DNA of 64,000 nt from Adiantum capillus-veneris (Eukaryota > Streptophyta > Polypodiopsida > Polypodiales > Pteridaceae), in the NCBI GenBank assembly GCA_014529385.2, contig CM043944.1, positions 88,624,884-88,688,883 of the forward strand. The letters are read 5' to 3'. Each line of letters opens with the position of its first letter. The stretch's first letter is position 1. Of this stretch, positions 9,201-20,286 are shown piece by piece. The position numbers and the translations under genes are program-made. Below the pieces are notes generated by a model. That model worked only from the letters and a program-made list of their open reading frames with translations, was not told the DNA's origin and did not search any database.

Positions 9201-11395
9201 GTCATAGGTTGCTCATCAATGCAAAGAAAAGTGAATTTTTTCTGCAAGAGATCCACTTTCTAGGACACATTGTCTCAAAGGACGGTGTCAGAATGGATCC
9301 TGCAAAAGTCGAAGCGATCAAGTCATGGCCAAATTTGAAGACGGTGCATGATGTCCGAAGCTTTTTGGGACTATGCTCCTATTACAGAAGGTTTATCCGA
9401 AATTTCGCTGAGATTGCTTCACCTTTACATGCTCTTCAAAAGAAGGCAGTCACCTTTAGATGGACACAGAAAGAGATTTCAGCTTTTAATCTCTTAAAGG
9501 AAAAGATGACTTCAGATCCAGTCATTGTGTTGCCAGATCTTAGGAAGTCATTTGTTGTCCAGTGTGATGCCTGCGGTAGTAGCATTGGTGCTGTGCTAAT
9601 GCAAGATGGCAGGGTAGTAGCCTATGAGAGCAGAATTTTGCAAGGGCCAGAGATGACCATGCAGGTCTATGAGAAAGAGTTACTGGCTGTGATTCATGCG
9701 CTCTTAAGTTGGAAACACTACCTGCTAGGTGCAGACTTTGTTGTCCAAACGGACCATCAGACCTTGCGATACTTCTTGACACAGACAAAGTTATCTGAGA
9801 AGCATATGCGATGGGCAAATATCTTGTCCATGTTCCATTTTCAGATTGTGCATGTGGAAGGCAAGAAGAACGTTGTGGCTGATGCCTTGTCTAGGAAGCC
9901 ACAAATTTCAGCTGTGTCAATTCCTTATCATCATGAACTTGATGATATGAGAGAACAGTATGCAAATGATGAAGATTTTGCAAGGGTCTTCGAGCAACTA
10001 ATGGATGGACAACGTCATGAACACTATCTTCTTAAAGACGGGTTCATGATGATGCATGGCAGATTGTGTGTCACAAAGCCATTGCGACGCAAAGTTATGG
10101 AAGAGAGTCATGTCCCACCGTATGCAGGGCATCGTGGTATCGATGCTACAGTTAAAGCGGTTGAGACATTCTTCTATTGGCCTACATTGAGAAGGGATGT
10201 GGATGCCTTTGTGCGAGAATGCCTAATATGCCAAAAGGTCAAGTTTGACAGGCAAAAGGCACCAGGGTTATTGCAACCACTACCTATTCCAGATAAACCA
10301 TGGGAAAGTATTGCTATGGATTTTATCTTTGATCTTCCGAGAACGCAGACAGGAAACGATGGTATTTGGACCATTATTTGCAGATTCAGCAAACAGGCTC
10401 ATTTTATTCCTGTCAGGAAGAAGATAAAGCCAGATCAGATGGCACGCTTGTTTATGAGCAATATTTTCAAGTATCATGGCATGCCACAGTCGATTGTTAG
10501 CGACCGTGATCCACGCATGACAAGTTTGTTCTGGAGAGGCTTGTTTGAGAATATGGGTACCACGCTCAAATTCTCTTCGTCATTTCATCCTCAAACAGAT
10601 GGGCAGTCAGAAGAGGCAAATTCTACTGTCCTAGATCTGCTGAAGTGCTATGTGTCAGAGCATAAAGGAAAGTGGGAGCAGTATTTGCCATTGGTGGAGT
10701 ATGCATACAATAATACAGTGCATTCATCAACTGGCAAGGCACCCTTTGAGATAGTTGAAGGTGGCAAGAAAGTTCCTCCCATACTGCATACAAAGGACAA
10801 GATATTTGAAGCAGATAAGTATGTTCAAGACATGGATGAAATGTACAAGAAGGTCAAAGTGGCCTTAGAAAGGACTCAGGCAAAGCAAAAGAAAGCAGCT
10901 GATCGTCACCGTCGTGAAGTGGTATATTCACTTGGTGATTGGGTGCTTCTACGATTTGAAAAGGCAAGGTTAAAGAAGATGAAGGGCAAGGAAAGACTCT
11001 TTCCAAAGCTCAGCATGCGTTACTATGGGCCTTTTCAAGTATGCGACATAATCAGTGATGTTGCATATAGGCTGAAATTGCCTGACAGTTGGAAGATTCA
11101 CAATGCGTTTCATGTGAGTCTTCTCAGACCCTATGTGGGTGATGTGCCAGAAGATATGCCAGCTGAAGATCAGCCGGAAGTCGAGGAACTTGACGAGATC
11201 TTGGTCCCTGAACAGATTTTGGCACACAAAGAAAGGAAAGTGAAAGGCAAGGTTGCTAGGCGTTACTTGGTAAAGTTCAGAAACTATCCACCAATGGATG
11301 CTAAGTGGATGGAAGAAGGTAAACTTGCAGAGTCACCAACTGTGTTATCACTTTACCTGGAAGCCTTCGATTTGCAACCTACCTTGACCCCTTGA
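6281..11395 (+). CDS. Gag-Pol polyprotein of chromovirus A (intact, 1704 aa)
   Basis: One frame codes for the whole replication set. A Gln/Met/Pro-rich N-terminus (1-290) is followed by the Gag core (about 300-460), a CCHC knuckle (C537, C540, H545, C550) and a protease with FFDPGA at D607. Reverse transcriptase spans about 790-970 with FFDD at 947-950. RNase H has its first Asp at about 1096 and ends near ADALSRK (about 1200). The integrase has an HHCC finger (about 1277-1317) and D1347, D1408 and E1444, the last two separated by 35 residues. A GPF/GPY module (about 1575-1620) and a C-terminal chromodomain (about 1638-1690, with YLVKF and W) follow. Gag and Pol are fused without a frameshift. 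The protease triplet is DPG rather than DTG/DSG. The start at 6281 is the first Met of the frame; a Met at 6331 could also serve. Confidence 0.95.
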   Translation: MGLKTQGIIDQTQGIAIMADRPDDVTEEVSSSQGQQTHEVGESSRPPQTDDDIFRTQLATAVAMFTQVMQNPRFLAFLQPPVPSQQVGSLDHIQKPVKARTQVIHTAQSMETPVHLTENMQSPQRMPKVQEQVAEMPVFQAVPIQPATFQQPIAGSNGQGSNLQAMQQVFPPPSVHPGYFGGGSVFQSMAGHAPGNQFYTPGTVFAGAQTMMPNPMYSVMGMQPGFQSTQGQFGMPQANFGMAGITNQQPNMAFPGQVNSGQGTQMNPNSVPMFQSLPYDNLTPLERPTPYKEGGKGVSFTTFTGFDDRKKALSFLQQFDKAYAGGNFTEASKVRKAATFLTGNAGQWWTTLLLQGQAPSTWIYFKQIFAAAWLSDDFEADVMTEWHQLNAATCRNLDDYNRKFWKALLPVTSYRFVPLTEQIEKYCCGLPKGLRKYCTKTKVTTLTQLIEVANTGNGLLKGEDCEFNTGVKAGSGKKNSAKKHVPNEAPKGTQESANAGKDKATAESEKGPAKKWKRRFPRKSEEQKKVLRTENKCFICEQPGHIAYNCPTKKRPADSEDKEDRKGKKPMAGLVPDMVGDKPNSDASELCRAWGKVRDQTVLIFFDPGAKANFISPELASKLGIRPEEMGYTAEAGLACPGHTEAVTPIIGKLRLHIQSYVDAEEFYIMPLDGCDVLLGIPWLFRVQGILDAYNKKITVQSRGKTHILDVKLKGESIPTVSASAITSVMKKHLSAYLVFAREVSDCDESNLSVLDKERSMFLQQYSDCFSDSLPSQLPPERPEDHAIDLVPGCSPPNKPPYRVSAAQQKEIMGQVQELLEKGLIQPSSSPFCSPVLLVQKKDGSWRMCIDYRALNKNTIKNRFPIPRIDDIMDKLEGAAMFSRIDLKSGYHQIRIRSEDVHKTAFRTTFGLYEFLVMPFGLTNAPATFNRMMDRIFRPHQQFVGTFFDDMIVYSKNEEEHRHHLAIVFKELRSHRLLINAKKSEFFLQEIHFLGHIVSKDGVRMDPAKVEAIKSWPNLKTVHDVRSFLGLCSYYRRFIRNFAEIASPLHALQKKAVTFRWTQKEISAFNLLKEKMTSDPVIVLPDLRKSFVVQCDACGSSIGAVLMQDGRVVAYESRILQGPEMTMQVYEKELLAVIHALLSWKHYLLGADFVVQTDHQTLRYFLTQTKLSEKHMRWANILSMFHFQIVHVEGKKNVVADALSRKPQISAVSIPYHHELDDMREQYANDEDFARVFEQLMDGQRHEHYLLKDGFMMMHGRLCVTKPLRRKVMEESHVPPYAGHRGIDATVKAVETFFYWPTLRRDVDAFVRECLICQKVKFDRQKAPGLLQPLPIPDKPWESIAMDFIFDLPRTQTGNDGIWTIICRFSKQAHFIPVRKKIKPDQMARLFMSNIFKYHGMPQSIVSDRDPRMTSLFWRGLFENMGTTLKFSSSFHPQTDGQSEEANSTVLDLLKCYVSEHKGKWEQYLPLVEYAYNNTVHSSTGKAPFEIVEGGKKVPPILHTKDKIFEADKYVQDMDEMYKKVKVALERTQAKQKKAADRHRREVVYSLGDWVLLRFEKARLKKMKGKERLFPKLSMRYYGPFQVCDIISDVAYRLKLPDSWKIHNAFHVSLLRPYVGDVPEDMPAEDQPEVEELDEILVPEQILAHKERKVKGKVARRYLVKFRNYPPMDAKWMEEGKLAESPTVLSLYLEAFDLQPTLTP

Positions 11396-11968
11396 GTTTC
11401 AAAGCTAAATGGATTGTCAGTGTGACAATGGCTTTTGAAACAAATGATGTACATGGTATTTAAAGTGAGCTCAAATCAAATACCTGTTACATGAATGTTA
11501 GAGCTGTACAGATTGTCAGTTTGGCAATTGCTCTTATGGAATGTCCAAAAGTTTGGTTAGTGCTATAGAAGTGAGTATTTCTTGTCAGTCTGTCAAGGAT
11601 ACAGTGATTGCTTCTATTAAAGAGTACATGTGTAACTGCATTCTTAAACTGTCGGTTTGGGTATGCTCGAAAGTGTTACGGGATCCAACGTGTACTATAA
11701 GACAGTGGCAAAATGTGCAGCTACCATTTTGTCATTGGAAAGTTCGTGACTCAAAGCAATGGCAGAGTGCGAAGCTACCACTATGTCATTGGGACAGGGT
11801 TCACACGCAGGCAATACATGAGTCGACGAGGTGTTGAATACACCAGGGTTGACAATGAGCATGTATGTGTCGTATATGTGTCGACAGGTGTTGAATACAT
11901 CAGTGTTGACAGTAAGCATGGACGACATAGATGCAAACGAGGACGTTTGAGATTTCAAGAGGGGGGTA
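11396..11968 (+). other. 3' untranslated part and polypurine tract of element A
   Basis: Non-coding region between the gag-pol stop and the 3' LTR. It includes loosely repeated blocks around CAGTGGCAAAATGTGCAGC and GGTTGACAATGAGCATG, giving short imperfect direct repeats. It ends with the purine tract AAGAGGGGGG at 11958-11967, which primes plus-strand DNA synthesis. Confidence 0.85.
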
Positions 11969-13300
11969 TGTCACCAGCGTGTGACTACTATCTATCCTTT
12001 TTGTTGATTTCTTTCTTATTATCTATTTACTTTCACTTTTTGGAAACACCCCTCGGGAAATCTAACTGCCCTGCATTGCATAGCTAGTGTGGAACTGTCC
12101 AGAGGGAGTCCAGGCCTGAGGGCAAGAGAGCACTAAGGTTGGACAAGGACTATGGTTAGCCAAGTGGGGTCATTGACTAGCCAAAGTGGAATCCTTTGCT
12201 ACAGAGGCTACATTTCAGTTCTGGATGTGGCCGCAGTGTACAAAGAGGGTCGGATGACCTAGAAAGATATAATGGCAGCATCTCCTAAAATTTAGGGAAC
12301 TGCTATTTTGGGACCTGAAAATGTCTTCGCGTCATTACGTGCAGTTTGACATGAGGATCATTTTGTTACTCTGTGGCCAAGTCAACAGAGGCTGCACGTT
12401 AAGAGCTATGGAGTGCTTGCTTTCCCTCTTATGCACAGTGCGGTGCCAGGAGTGATGCCCTGCACGCTACGCACTGCCCTCTCTCTCCCCTTTGGCAGTA
12501 TGTTATGCCCCTCTAGTGGGCTCTTCATTTGACCAATGTACAGTTGTGTGGGTTCATGCGCGATTGCCGAGGCAAGAGCCTCTTGCACAGGTACTGGATT
12601 AGCTAGCGGCTAATCCCCCCGCAGGTACAGGTGAATTCGGAGAGGTTTCACGCCAGAAATCTCGTCCGATTCAAAGGGCAAGTAGCCCTACAGGTGCGGG
12701 AGCTCGAGGACTTGCTAGGGATGCGACCGGCACGCAGAACGGAGCCCGAAACAGTGAATTACAGCCTGCTGTGTATTTTTGCAGGTTTAGGGTTTTGGCC
12801 CTAAACGGACCCTAATACCCCCAGGAGGTTCGGGGACGCAAGGGGACCGCTGTACAGGCGATCTGGAGCATTTTCAGGGCTGAAAACAGAGAATTCAGCG
12901 TGCTGCAGATTCTCGCCAGGTTTTGCAAAGTGCCCGTATGCGTCGGGAAAGTCGGTCAATGCGTGGGAATACTGACCGTGAAGGGTTCTAGTACAGTTAT
13001 GCTGCCGAAATCAGGCTGGAACAGTGGAAATTCAGCCGAGTTTGTGCGGGGCAGCTTGTAGGGAACCACAGCGTTTATTCCCTCTTTTGAACAATAAAGA
13101 AATACCGAAAGGGGCGCCTAAGTTAGGGGCCAATCTGGTGTCCGTCTACTCATACAGGTGCAATCTAGCAGCCTGTATCCCTCTCCCCTTTGTTGTGTCT
13201 TGAAAGTACAGGTAAAATAGACGACTAATAATGGGTGAAAGCTAAATCAAGGTTTAAAGTAAAGTCTACCGCCCTTTTCGGATTGAACAGGCCGGTTTCA
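11969..13300 (+). repeat. 3' LTR of element A
   Basis: 1,332 bp, the same length as the 5' LTR and visually identical to it. It is followed at 13301-13305 by the CTTTA target duplication. Confidence 0.95.
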
Positions 13301-15525
13301 CTTTACCCTTATTCTTTGTGTCCTTATGTGCCAAAATCTATTCAGGAAGAAGGATCTCCTCGTTTTCTTCCACTTCGGGTTGCTCATCGGGCTCCCCATC
13401 TTCAGGCACATCACCTTTAAAAGGTTTCAAGAGACTCACATGAAATGCATTGTGAATCCTCCAAATGTCAGGCAGTTTCAATCGGAAGGAGACATCATTG
13501 ATCTTTTCGAAGATCTGGAAAGGTCCGTAGTATCTCATACTAAGCTTTGGAAAAAGCCTCTCCTTTCCCTTCTTCTTTCTCAAGCGTGCCTTCTCAAAAC
13601 GTAAGAGCACCCAATCATCCTCCTTCCGTTTCAAATCGCGACGATGGCAATCTGCTGCCTTTTTCTGTCGTTCTTGAGATTTCTGCAGAGCCTCACGGAC
13701 CTTGGCAAAAGCCGTGTCTAAGTCACGCATGTACCCATCAACTTCAAAAATCTTATCTTTCGTGCTTAGGAGGGGTGGAACCTTCGCAGCACCTTCAACA
13801 ATCTCAAATGGCGCCTTCCCCGTCGAAGAGTGTATCGTGTTGTTGTAGGCAAATTCCACCAAAGGTAGACACTTTTCCCATTGAGTCTTCTGATCCGAGA
13901 TATAAGAGTTCAATAAATCTAAAACCATTGAATTGGCAATCTCAAATTGTCCGTCAGTCTGGGGGTGGAAAGATGACGAGAACTGCAACCGCGTGCCAAT
14001 GTTCTCCCAAATTGCCTTCCAAAACAAACTCGTATATCTGGGGTCCCTGTCAAAGACAATCTACTCAGGCATGCCATGTAATCTGAAAACCTGGGCCACA
14101 AACAGTCTCGCTAAGTGATCCGGCTTGACTCTTTTCTTCACTGGAATGAAATGAGCCTATTTGCTAAATTTGTCAATAACAGTCCAGATACCATCGTGAC
14201 CACTCTGTGTTCTCGGGAGATCTAAAATGAAATCCATTGCAATACTTTCCCATGGGCGGGTCAGTATGGGCAAAGGCTGTAACAATCCCTGTGCTTTATG
14301 CCTGTCAAACTTGACCTCTTGGCATACCAAGCAACTGCGCACAAACTCGTCCACATCCTTCTTGAGTCTCGGCCAAAAGAAGTCTCTCTCTACCCCTTTC
14401 ATGGTGGTAGCAATGCCGCGGTGACCCGTAAAAGGTGGACAGTGGCATTCGGTCAAAACCTTTTCCCTCAACGGCTATGTAATGCACAATATGGTTTTCC
14501 TCATCAAGTAGCCATCCTGAATGGAATATCCCGCTACTATCTCCCCATCCCGTATCCGTGTGAAAACGTCTGCAAAATCGATATCCGTGTCATACTAATC
14601 GACCATATCCTCGAAGCTCCTATGATGTATCGTGGAAATAGCCAGAACCAACGGCTTTCGAGACAAAGCATCTGCCACCAAATTCTTTTGTCCCTAAACA
14701 TGGACAATCTGGAAGTGAAACTATGAGAAGATGTTCGCCCACCGCATCTGCTTTTCCGATAGCTACTTCTGTGACAAGAAGTAGCGTAAACTCTGATGGT
14801 CTGTAAAGACAGTAAAATCCGCTCCGAGTAGGTAGTGCTGCCACTAAGTAAGAGCATGGATAACCGCCAAAAGCTCTTTCTCATAAATCTGTGTTGTCAA
14901 TTCCGGCCTTGAGAACAATCGGCTCTCATAAGCAATGACATGGCCTTCTTTGCATTAAGACCGCACCCAGACTATGACCACAAGCATCACAATATACTTC
15001 AAATGACTTCTGCAAGTCCGGCAAAGTCAAAATTAGTCCCGTAGTCAATTTCTCTTTCAAAGTCTGAAAGGCAGTCACCTCTGTGGGTCCCCACTAGAAA
15101 GGGACTCTGTGTCAAGATATGCAAAGGGGAAGCAACCTTTGCAAGCTTTCGAATGGACCGCCTGTAGTACGAACACAGTCCCAAGAAGCTTCTAACTTCA
15201 TGAACATTCTTCCAATCGGGCCAATCACGGATAGTCTCTATCTTGGACAGATCCATTTGCACTCCTGCTGCTGACACAATGTGTCCCAAAAAGTGTATCT
15301 CTGGTAGGAAAAAATCACTTCTCTTCGCATTAATCACTAACCTGTGATCTCGTAATGCCTGAAAGACTTGAAGCAGATATACTTTATCTTCTACATCATC
15401 CTTGAAGAAAACAATGATGTCGTCAAAGAAGGTGCCAACAAATAGTCTATACTCTCAAAAAATCATGTCCATCATCCGGTTAAATGTCACAGGAGCATTG
15501 GTTAAGCCAAAAGGCATCACCAAAG
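13301..15525 (-). pseudogene. Chromovirus B1, integrase to reverse transcriptase remnant
   Basis: Read on the minus strand this gives the last part of RT with FFDD (about 15420-15435), the RT connection (14999-15337), RNase H (about 14540-14990), the integrase zinc finger and first catalytic region (14157-14471) and the integrase core with GPF module (13338-14027). The frame is interrupted by several frameshifts and stops. The chromodomain continues at 4703-4891 beyond element A. At about 15525 the RT coding sequence jumps straight into an LTR of the same family (CATCACCAAAG|TCAAAGTACAAAGAG), so gag, protease and the 5' LTR of this copy are deleted. Confidence 0.85.
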
Positions 15526-16009
15526 TCAAAGTACAAAGAGTGGTTAGGGTTTCATCTCAGACTCTGCGTCCAGATGCCCTGAGAAGTGAGCCCTAAACCA
15601 TGAATATAAAGATTACAAGGGATGCCCAAAAGCAGAGCCCCAAAAGCTTTCAATCAAAAGCAGTTTCTCTCTCTCTCTCAATGAGAGCAAAATAATAAAG
15701 CAAAATCAACCCTTTCTCTCTCTCCAATTTCTTGCGTAGCCAAAAAGCAGGCAGAATGCGTTGCTAGGAGTTTTTACAGCTTCCGTGATTTCCGAAATCC
15801 ATACACTGCTGCCACGTGGCACTGGCGCCAGCTTTTAGGGTTTTTCAGCCACTTAGGATTTTAGCCAGCAGTTAGGGTTAGGGTTTCCAGAAATTAGGGT
15901 TTTTGCAAAATTAGGGTTTTTGGCAGAAATTAGGATTTGCTGGATTTTTAGGGTTTTTGGCAAAAATTAGGGTTTTTGCTGTCGGTAGCCACGTCATCAC
16001 TTTGTGACA
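15526..16009 (-). repeat. 3' LTR of chromovirus B2 (5'-truncated in window order)
   Basis: This is homologous to 19815-20281. It starts on the minus strand at 16009 with TGTCACAAAGTGATGACGTG, right after the purine tract AAGAGGGGGGTA (minus strand, 16010-16021). The inner 175 bp (equivalent to 19639-19814) are missing at the junction with B1. It carries several AGGGTTTTT telobox-like repeats at 15830-15980. Confidence 0.85.
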
Positions 16010-19000
16010 TACCCCCCTCTTGAAAGCATTGTAATCAACCGCGATTACGCCTGCAAAACCGACAAAAGCCATACTCCGTCTTAGCAGACACTGATTGTTA
16101 GTACCTACGTACTAGGAACGCACATCTAGCACATGTACCAAATCGACAGTCACATCACACGACATCACTAGACATCACAGGACATCACATGACATTCAAC
16201 ATTCATTCGGATCTTAGACCATGATTTATCGGCAATGTAGCTAGCAATCGCATCTAGGTCCAATCGGGACCTCATCGATGTCCGATTGACTAACCCCTAT
16301 TGCAACCATGTCTATTCGAGATCAATCAGACCAAAATGCTGCAATCATTTCGTCTATCAGTTCCTGCACTCAAAAGAAGTCAAGAACAAATCAGTATTAT
16401 TATCAAGAATTCCATTTCATAAAGTAATCCACCAGAATATTGTCAGCTCTCACTATCCCTGAAGCTCAAAGAGACATCAGTGACTTTAGTATCAAAATCA
16501 ATGCATCTGTTGACAAAGGAGCGGAGTAACTCCCCTCTTGTGCATCCCACTACACCAGATCTCCGGCCAAGCTGAATTTCTGGGTTCCGTTTGAAGTAGA
16601 CTATGCTAAACCAAAACATCGAGGTAAAGTTTCACAATCCGAGGAGTATCTGCTACGTCCTCCTCCTCCATTCACTTCGCATCAAATGCAGGATAGTTCT
16701 TGAACTTAACCAAGAACCGCCTTCGGACTTCACCTTTATTCTTCGTATCCTTATGTGCCAAAATCTGTTCAGGAACAAGGATCTCCTCGTTTTCTTCCAC
16801 TTTGGGTTGCTCATCAGGCTCCCCATCATCAGGCACAAAACCCTTAAAAGGTTTCAAGAGACCACATGGAATGCATTGTGAATCCTCCAAGTATCTGGCA
16901 GTTTCAATCGGAAGGAGACATCGTTTATCTTTTCAGTGATCTGGAAAGGTCCGTAGTATCGCATACTAAGCTTTGGAAAAAGCCTCTCCTTTCCCTTTTT
17001 CTTTCTTAGGCGTGCCTTCTCAAAACGTAAAGAGCACCCAATCATCCTCCTTCAATTTCAAGTCACGACGATGGCGATCCGCTGCATTTTTCTGTCGTTC
17101 TTGAGACTTCTGCAAAGTCTCGCGAACCTTGGCAAAAGCCGTATCCAAGTCTCACGTATACCCGATTAAAAATCTAATCTTAGGAAGGATGGAACCTTCG
17201 CACCACTTTCAACAATCTCAAATGGCGTCTTCCCCATCGAAAAGTGTATCGTGTTATTGTAGGCAAATTCCACCAAAGGTAAGTTCTTTTCCCATTGAGT
17301 CTTCTGATCCGAGATACAAGACTTCAATAAATCTAAAACCACTTATTGGCAATCTCGAATTGCTCGTCAGTCTGCAAGTGGAACGATGACGAGAACTGCA
17401 ACTACGTGCCAATGTTCTCCCACATTGCCTTCCAAAACAAACTCATAAATCTGGGGTCTCTGTCAGAGACAATCGTCTCAGACATGCCATGTTATCGGAA
17501 AATCATCGTGACCATTCTGTATTCTTGGGAGATCAAAAATGAAATCCATTGCAATATGTTCCCAGGGGTGGGTGGGTATGGGTAAAGGCTGTAACAATCC
17601 CTGTGCCTTATGCTTGTCAAACTTGACCTTCTGGCATACTAAGCAACCGCACACAAACTGTTCCACATCCTTTTTGAGTCTCGGCCAAAAGAAGTATCTC
17701 TCTACGCGGTGACCCGTAAAAAGTAGATGGCATTCGGTCATAACCTTTTCCCTCAACGGCTTTGTAACGCACAACATAGTCTTTCTCATCAAGTAGCCTT
17801 CCCGAATGGAGTATCCTGCTACTGTCTCCTCATCCCGTATCGGTGTGAAAATATCTGCAAAATCTGTATCTGTGGTATACTGATCGACCATATCCTCGAA
17901 GCTCCTATGATGTATCGTGGAAATAGCCAGAACCAACGGCTTCCGAGACAAAGCATCTGCCACCACATTCTTCTGTCCCTGCACGTGGACAATCTGGAAG
18001 TGAAACTGTGACAAGATGTTCGCCCACCACATCTGCTTTTCCGAAAGCTGCTTCTATGACAAGAAGTAGCGCAAACTCTGATGGTCTGTAAAGAGAGTCA
18101 AATCTGCTCCGAGTAGGTAGTGCCGCCACTGAGTAAGAGCATAGATAACCGCCAAAATCTCTTTCTCATAAATCTGTGCTTTCATCTCCGGCCTAGAGAA
18201 CAATCGGCTCTCATAAGCAATGACATGGCCTTCTTGCATTAAGACCGCACCCAGACTACGACCACAAGCATCACAAAATACTTCAAATGACTTCTGCAAG
18301 TCCGGCAAAGTCAAATCTGGTCCTGTAGTCAATTTCTCTTTCAATGTCTCAAAAGCAGTCACCTCTGTGGATCCCCACGAGAAAAAGGACTCCTTTCTGT
18401 ATCAAGATATGCAAAGGGGAAGCAACCTTTGCAAACTTTCGAATGAACCGTCTGTAGTACGAACACAGTCCCAAGAAGCTTCCAACTTCATGGACTTTCT
18501 TCGAATCGGGCCAATCACGGATAGTGTCTCTCTTGGTCGGATCCATTTGCACTCCTGCTGCTGAGACAGTGTCCCAAAAAGTGTATCTCTGAAGCAGATG
18601 ATCTCTGTGTTCTGCCTCATTCTTGGAGAAAACAATGATATCATCAAAGAAAGTACCAACAAATAGCCTATACTCTTGAAAAATCATGTCCATCATCCGG
18701 TTAAATGTCGCAGGAGCATTGGTTAAGCCAAAAGGCATCACCAAAAACCGAAGCATCTGAGTATCCTGAAAAAGTATCAAACTTGATCGAGTGGCCACCT
18801 TCCTTAAACTCTCGGACTTTCTTGCTTTTATCTTCGAGAAAGTCATACTGGTTGGCTTTGTAAAAATTCTTCTTGTTCGCATAAAAGTTTCCGTTGTCGG
18901 AATTTGAGCTGTCTGTAGACGAGTCCTCAGTAGAACTGTTAGTCTCTGGGCGAGATTTAGCCTTCTTTGCCTTTTTCTTGCCCTTTCCGAAGCTTTGTTT

Positions 19001-19638
19001 CTTGCTTTGCTTTTTACCTTTTCTGTCTTCTTCGCTCGAATCTGAAGAGCTAGAAGAACTGTCAGAAGAAGAAGAAGAACTGGGTACTCCTTCAAATCGA
19101 ACACGCTTCTTCTGTTTCTTTGCCTTGTCAAATGTCGATTGACGACCCAAATATCCCGGGAAGTCAGTGCCTTTCTTCTGCTTTTTGCCGTGCTTTTTGG
19201 CTTTTTTTTTTTTTGCGCGTCAAAAAGCTGAGTAATCCGTGCATCAACCACCTCTTGTAGTTCCTTCTTTGAATACTGTTTGTGATCAGAACGTTTCTTG
19301 AGAGCGGGTTTCAGGAGTGGTGTAGTGGTTTTCTGCCACCATTGCGCATGCACTTCCTGAAAAGAAGTCTCGCTCATATATTTTGCCAATTTCGGATCCT
19401 TCGCAAGCATCATCTTTGTTGCATCGCCAATCAATTGACGACGCTTCATCTCTCTTTGCTCCGCCTGAGTAGACGGAGGCGGGCCATACTCTCTACCGGA
19501 ATCTTCGTTGTGATCCTTGCCCGCATCTCCAGATATAGAGGGAGTCGACTGATCCTTGCGTGAAGCCATAGGTGCCGCGAAAAAAAATTGGGGATCGGAT
19601 TTCCCGTAGAAGAGAAATCGGCCGTGCTCTGATACCAC
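16010..19638 (-). pseudogene. Chromovirus B2 internal region with a gag-to-RT deletion
   Basis: In minus-strand order it holds a Gag N-terminus from about 19587 (MASRKDQST), a Ser/Asp/Glu- and Lys-rich stretch (about 18950-19150) and the beginning of the Gag core (KFDTFSGYSDA). At about 18745 it jumps directly into RT (RFLVMPFGLTNAP, then FFDD near 18640). It continues through RT connection, RNase H (17905-18362), the integrase finger, a broken integrase core and the chromodomain (16653-16890). The rest of gag, the knuckle, the protease and half of RT are deleted. A second deletion at about 17504 removes part of the integrase between the first and second catalytic Asp. It is non-functional. 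Confidence 0.85.
19626..19637 (-). other. Primer binding site of B2 (initiator tRNA-Met)
   Basis: Minus strand TGGTATCAGAGC, one base away from the LTR end (19639). Confidence 0.92.
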
Positions 19639-20281
19639 TGTAACAGCCTTGGACACTCAAGTCAAGAATCAATCACAACAGCAACAAATAATCACTTCAA
19701 AACAAGTCACAGATCACAAAAGATTTGCACTGGCTCGACGGAGTTCCGTGCCTAGAGATATTGGCCCCAAAGACTGGCGCTCCTTTCGGTATTTCTTTAT
19801 GTATTAAAATCAATGTCAAAGTACAAAGAGCGGTTACGGTTTCACTCTCAGACTCTGCGTCCAGATGCCCTGAGAAGTGAGCCCTAAACCGTGAATATAA
19901 AGATTACAAGGGATGCCCAAAAGTAGAGCCCCAAAAGCTTTCAGTCAAAAGCAGTTTCTCTCTCTCTCAATGAGAGCAAAATAATAAAGCAAAATCAACC
20001 CTTTCTCTCTCTCCAATTTTTTGCGTAGCCAAAAAGCAGGAAGAATGCGTCGCTAGCAGCTTTTTTCCAGCTTCCGTGATTTTTGGAATCCGTACACTGC
20101 TGCCAAGTGGCACTGGCGCCAGCTTTTAGGGTTTTTCAGCCACTTAGGGTTTCAGCCAGCAATTAGGGTTAGGGTTTCCAAAAATAAAGGTTTTTGCAAA
20201 ATTAGGGTTTGCAGGATTTTTAGGGTTTTTGGCAGAAATTAGGGTTTCTGTTGTCAGTAGCCACGTCATCACTTTGTGACA
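19639..20281 (-). repeat. 5' LTR of chromovirus B2
   Basis: 643 bp, minus strand TGTCACAAAGTG...CTGTTACA. On the plus strand 20120-20245 has repeated AGGGTTT motifs. The right end at 20281 is followed at once by GGGTC, the same five bases that flank the adjacent solo LTR. Confidence 0.9.
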
Positions 20282-20286
20282 GGGTC

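Larger units (their letters stand above)
4892..13300 (+). mobile_element. Complete Ty3/gypsy chromovirus A
   Basis: This is an 8,409-bp LTR retrotransposon with 1,332-bp LTRs (TG...CA ends), a primer site, a single uninterrupted gag-pol frame, a purine tract and an exact 5-bp duplication CTTTA. The two LTRs have equal length and I saw no difference reading them side by side, so insertion is very recent. It sits in antisense orientation inside the chromodomain region of older element B1, and on the strand opposite the host gene. It looks autonomous and potentially active. Confidence 0.95.

Noticed and set aside
12406-12588. 60-residue frame found identically in both LTRs of A (also 5329-5511)
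   Set aside because: It exists because the LTRs are duplicates; no domain, and it is antisense to the element.
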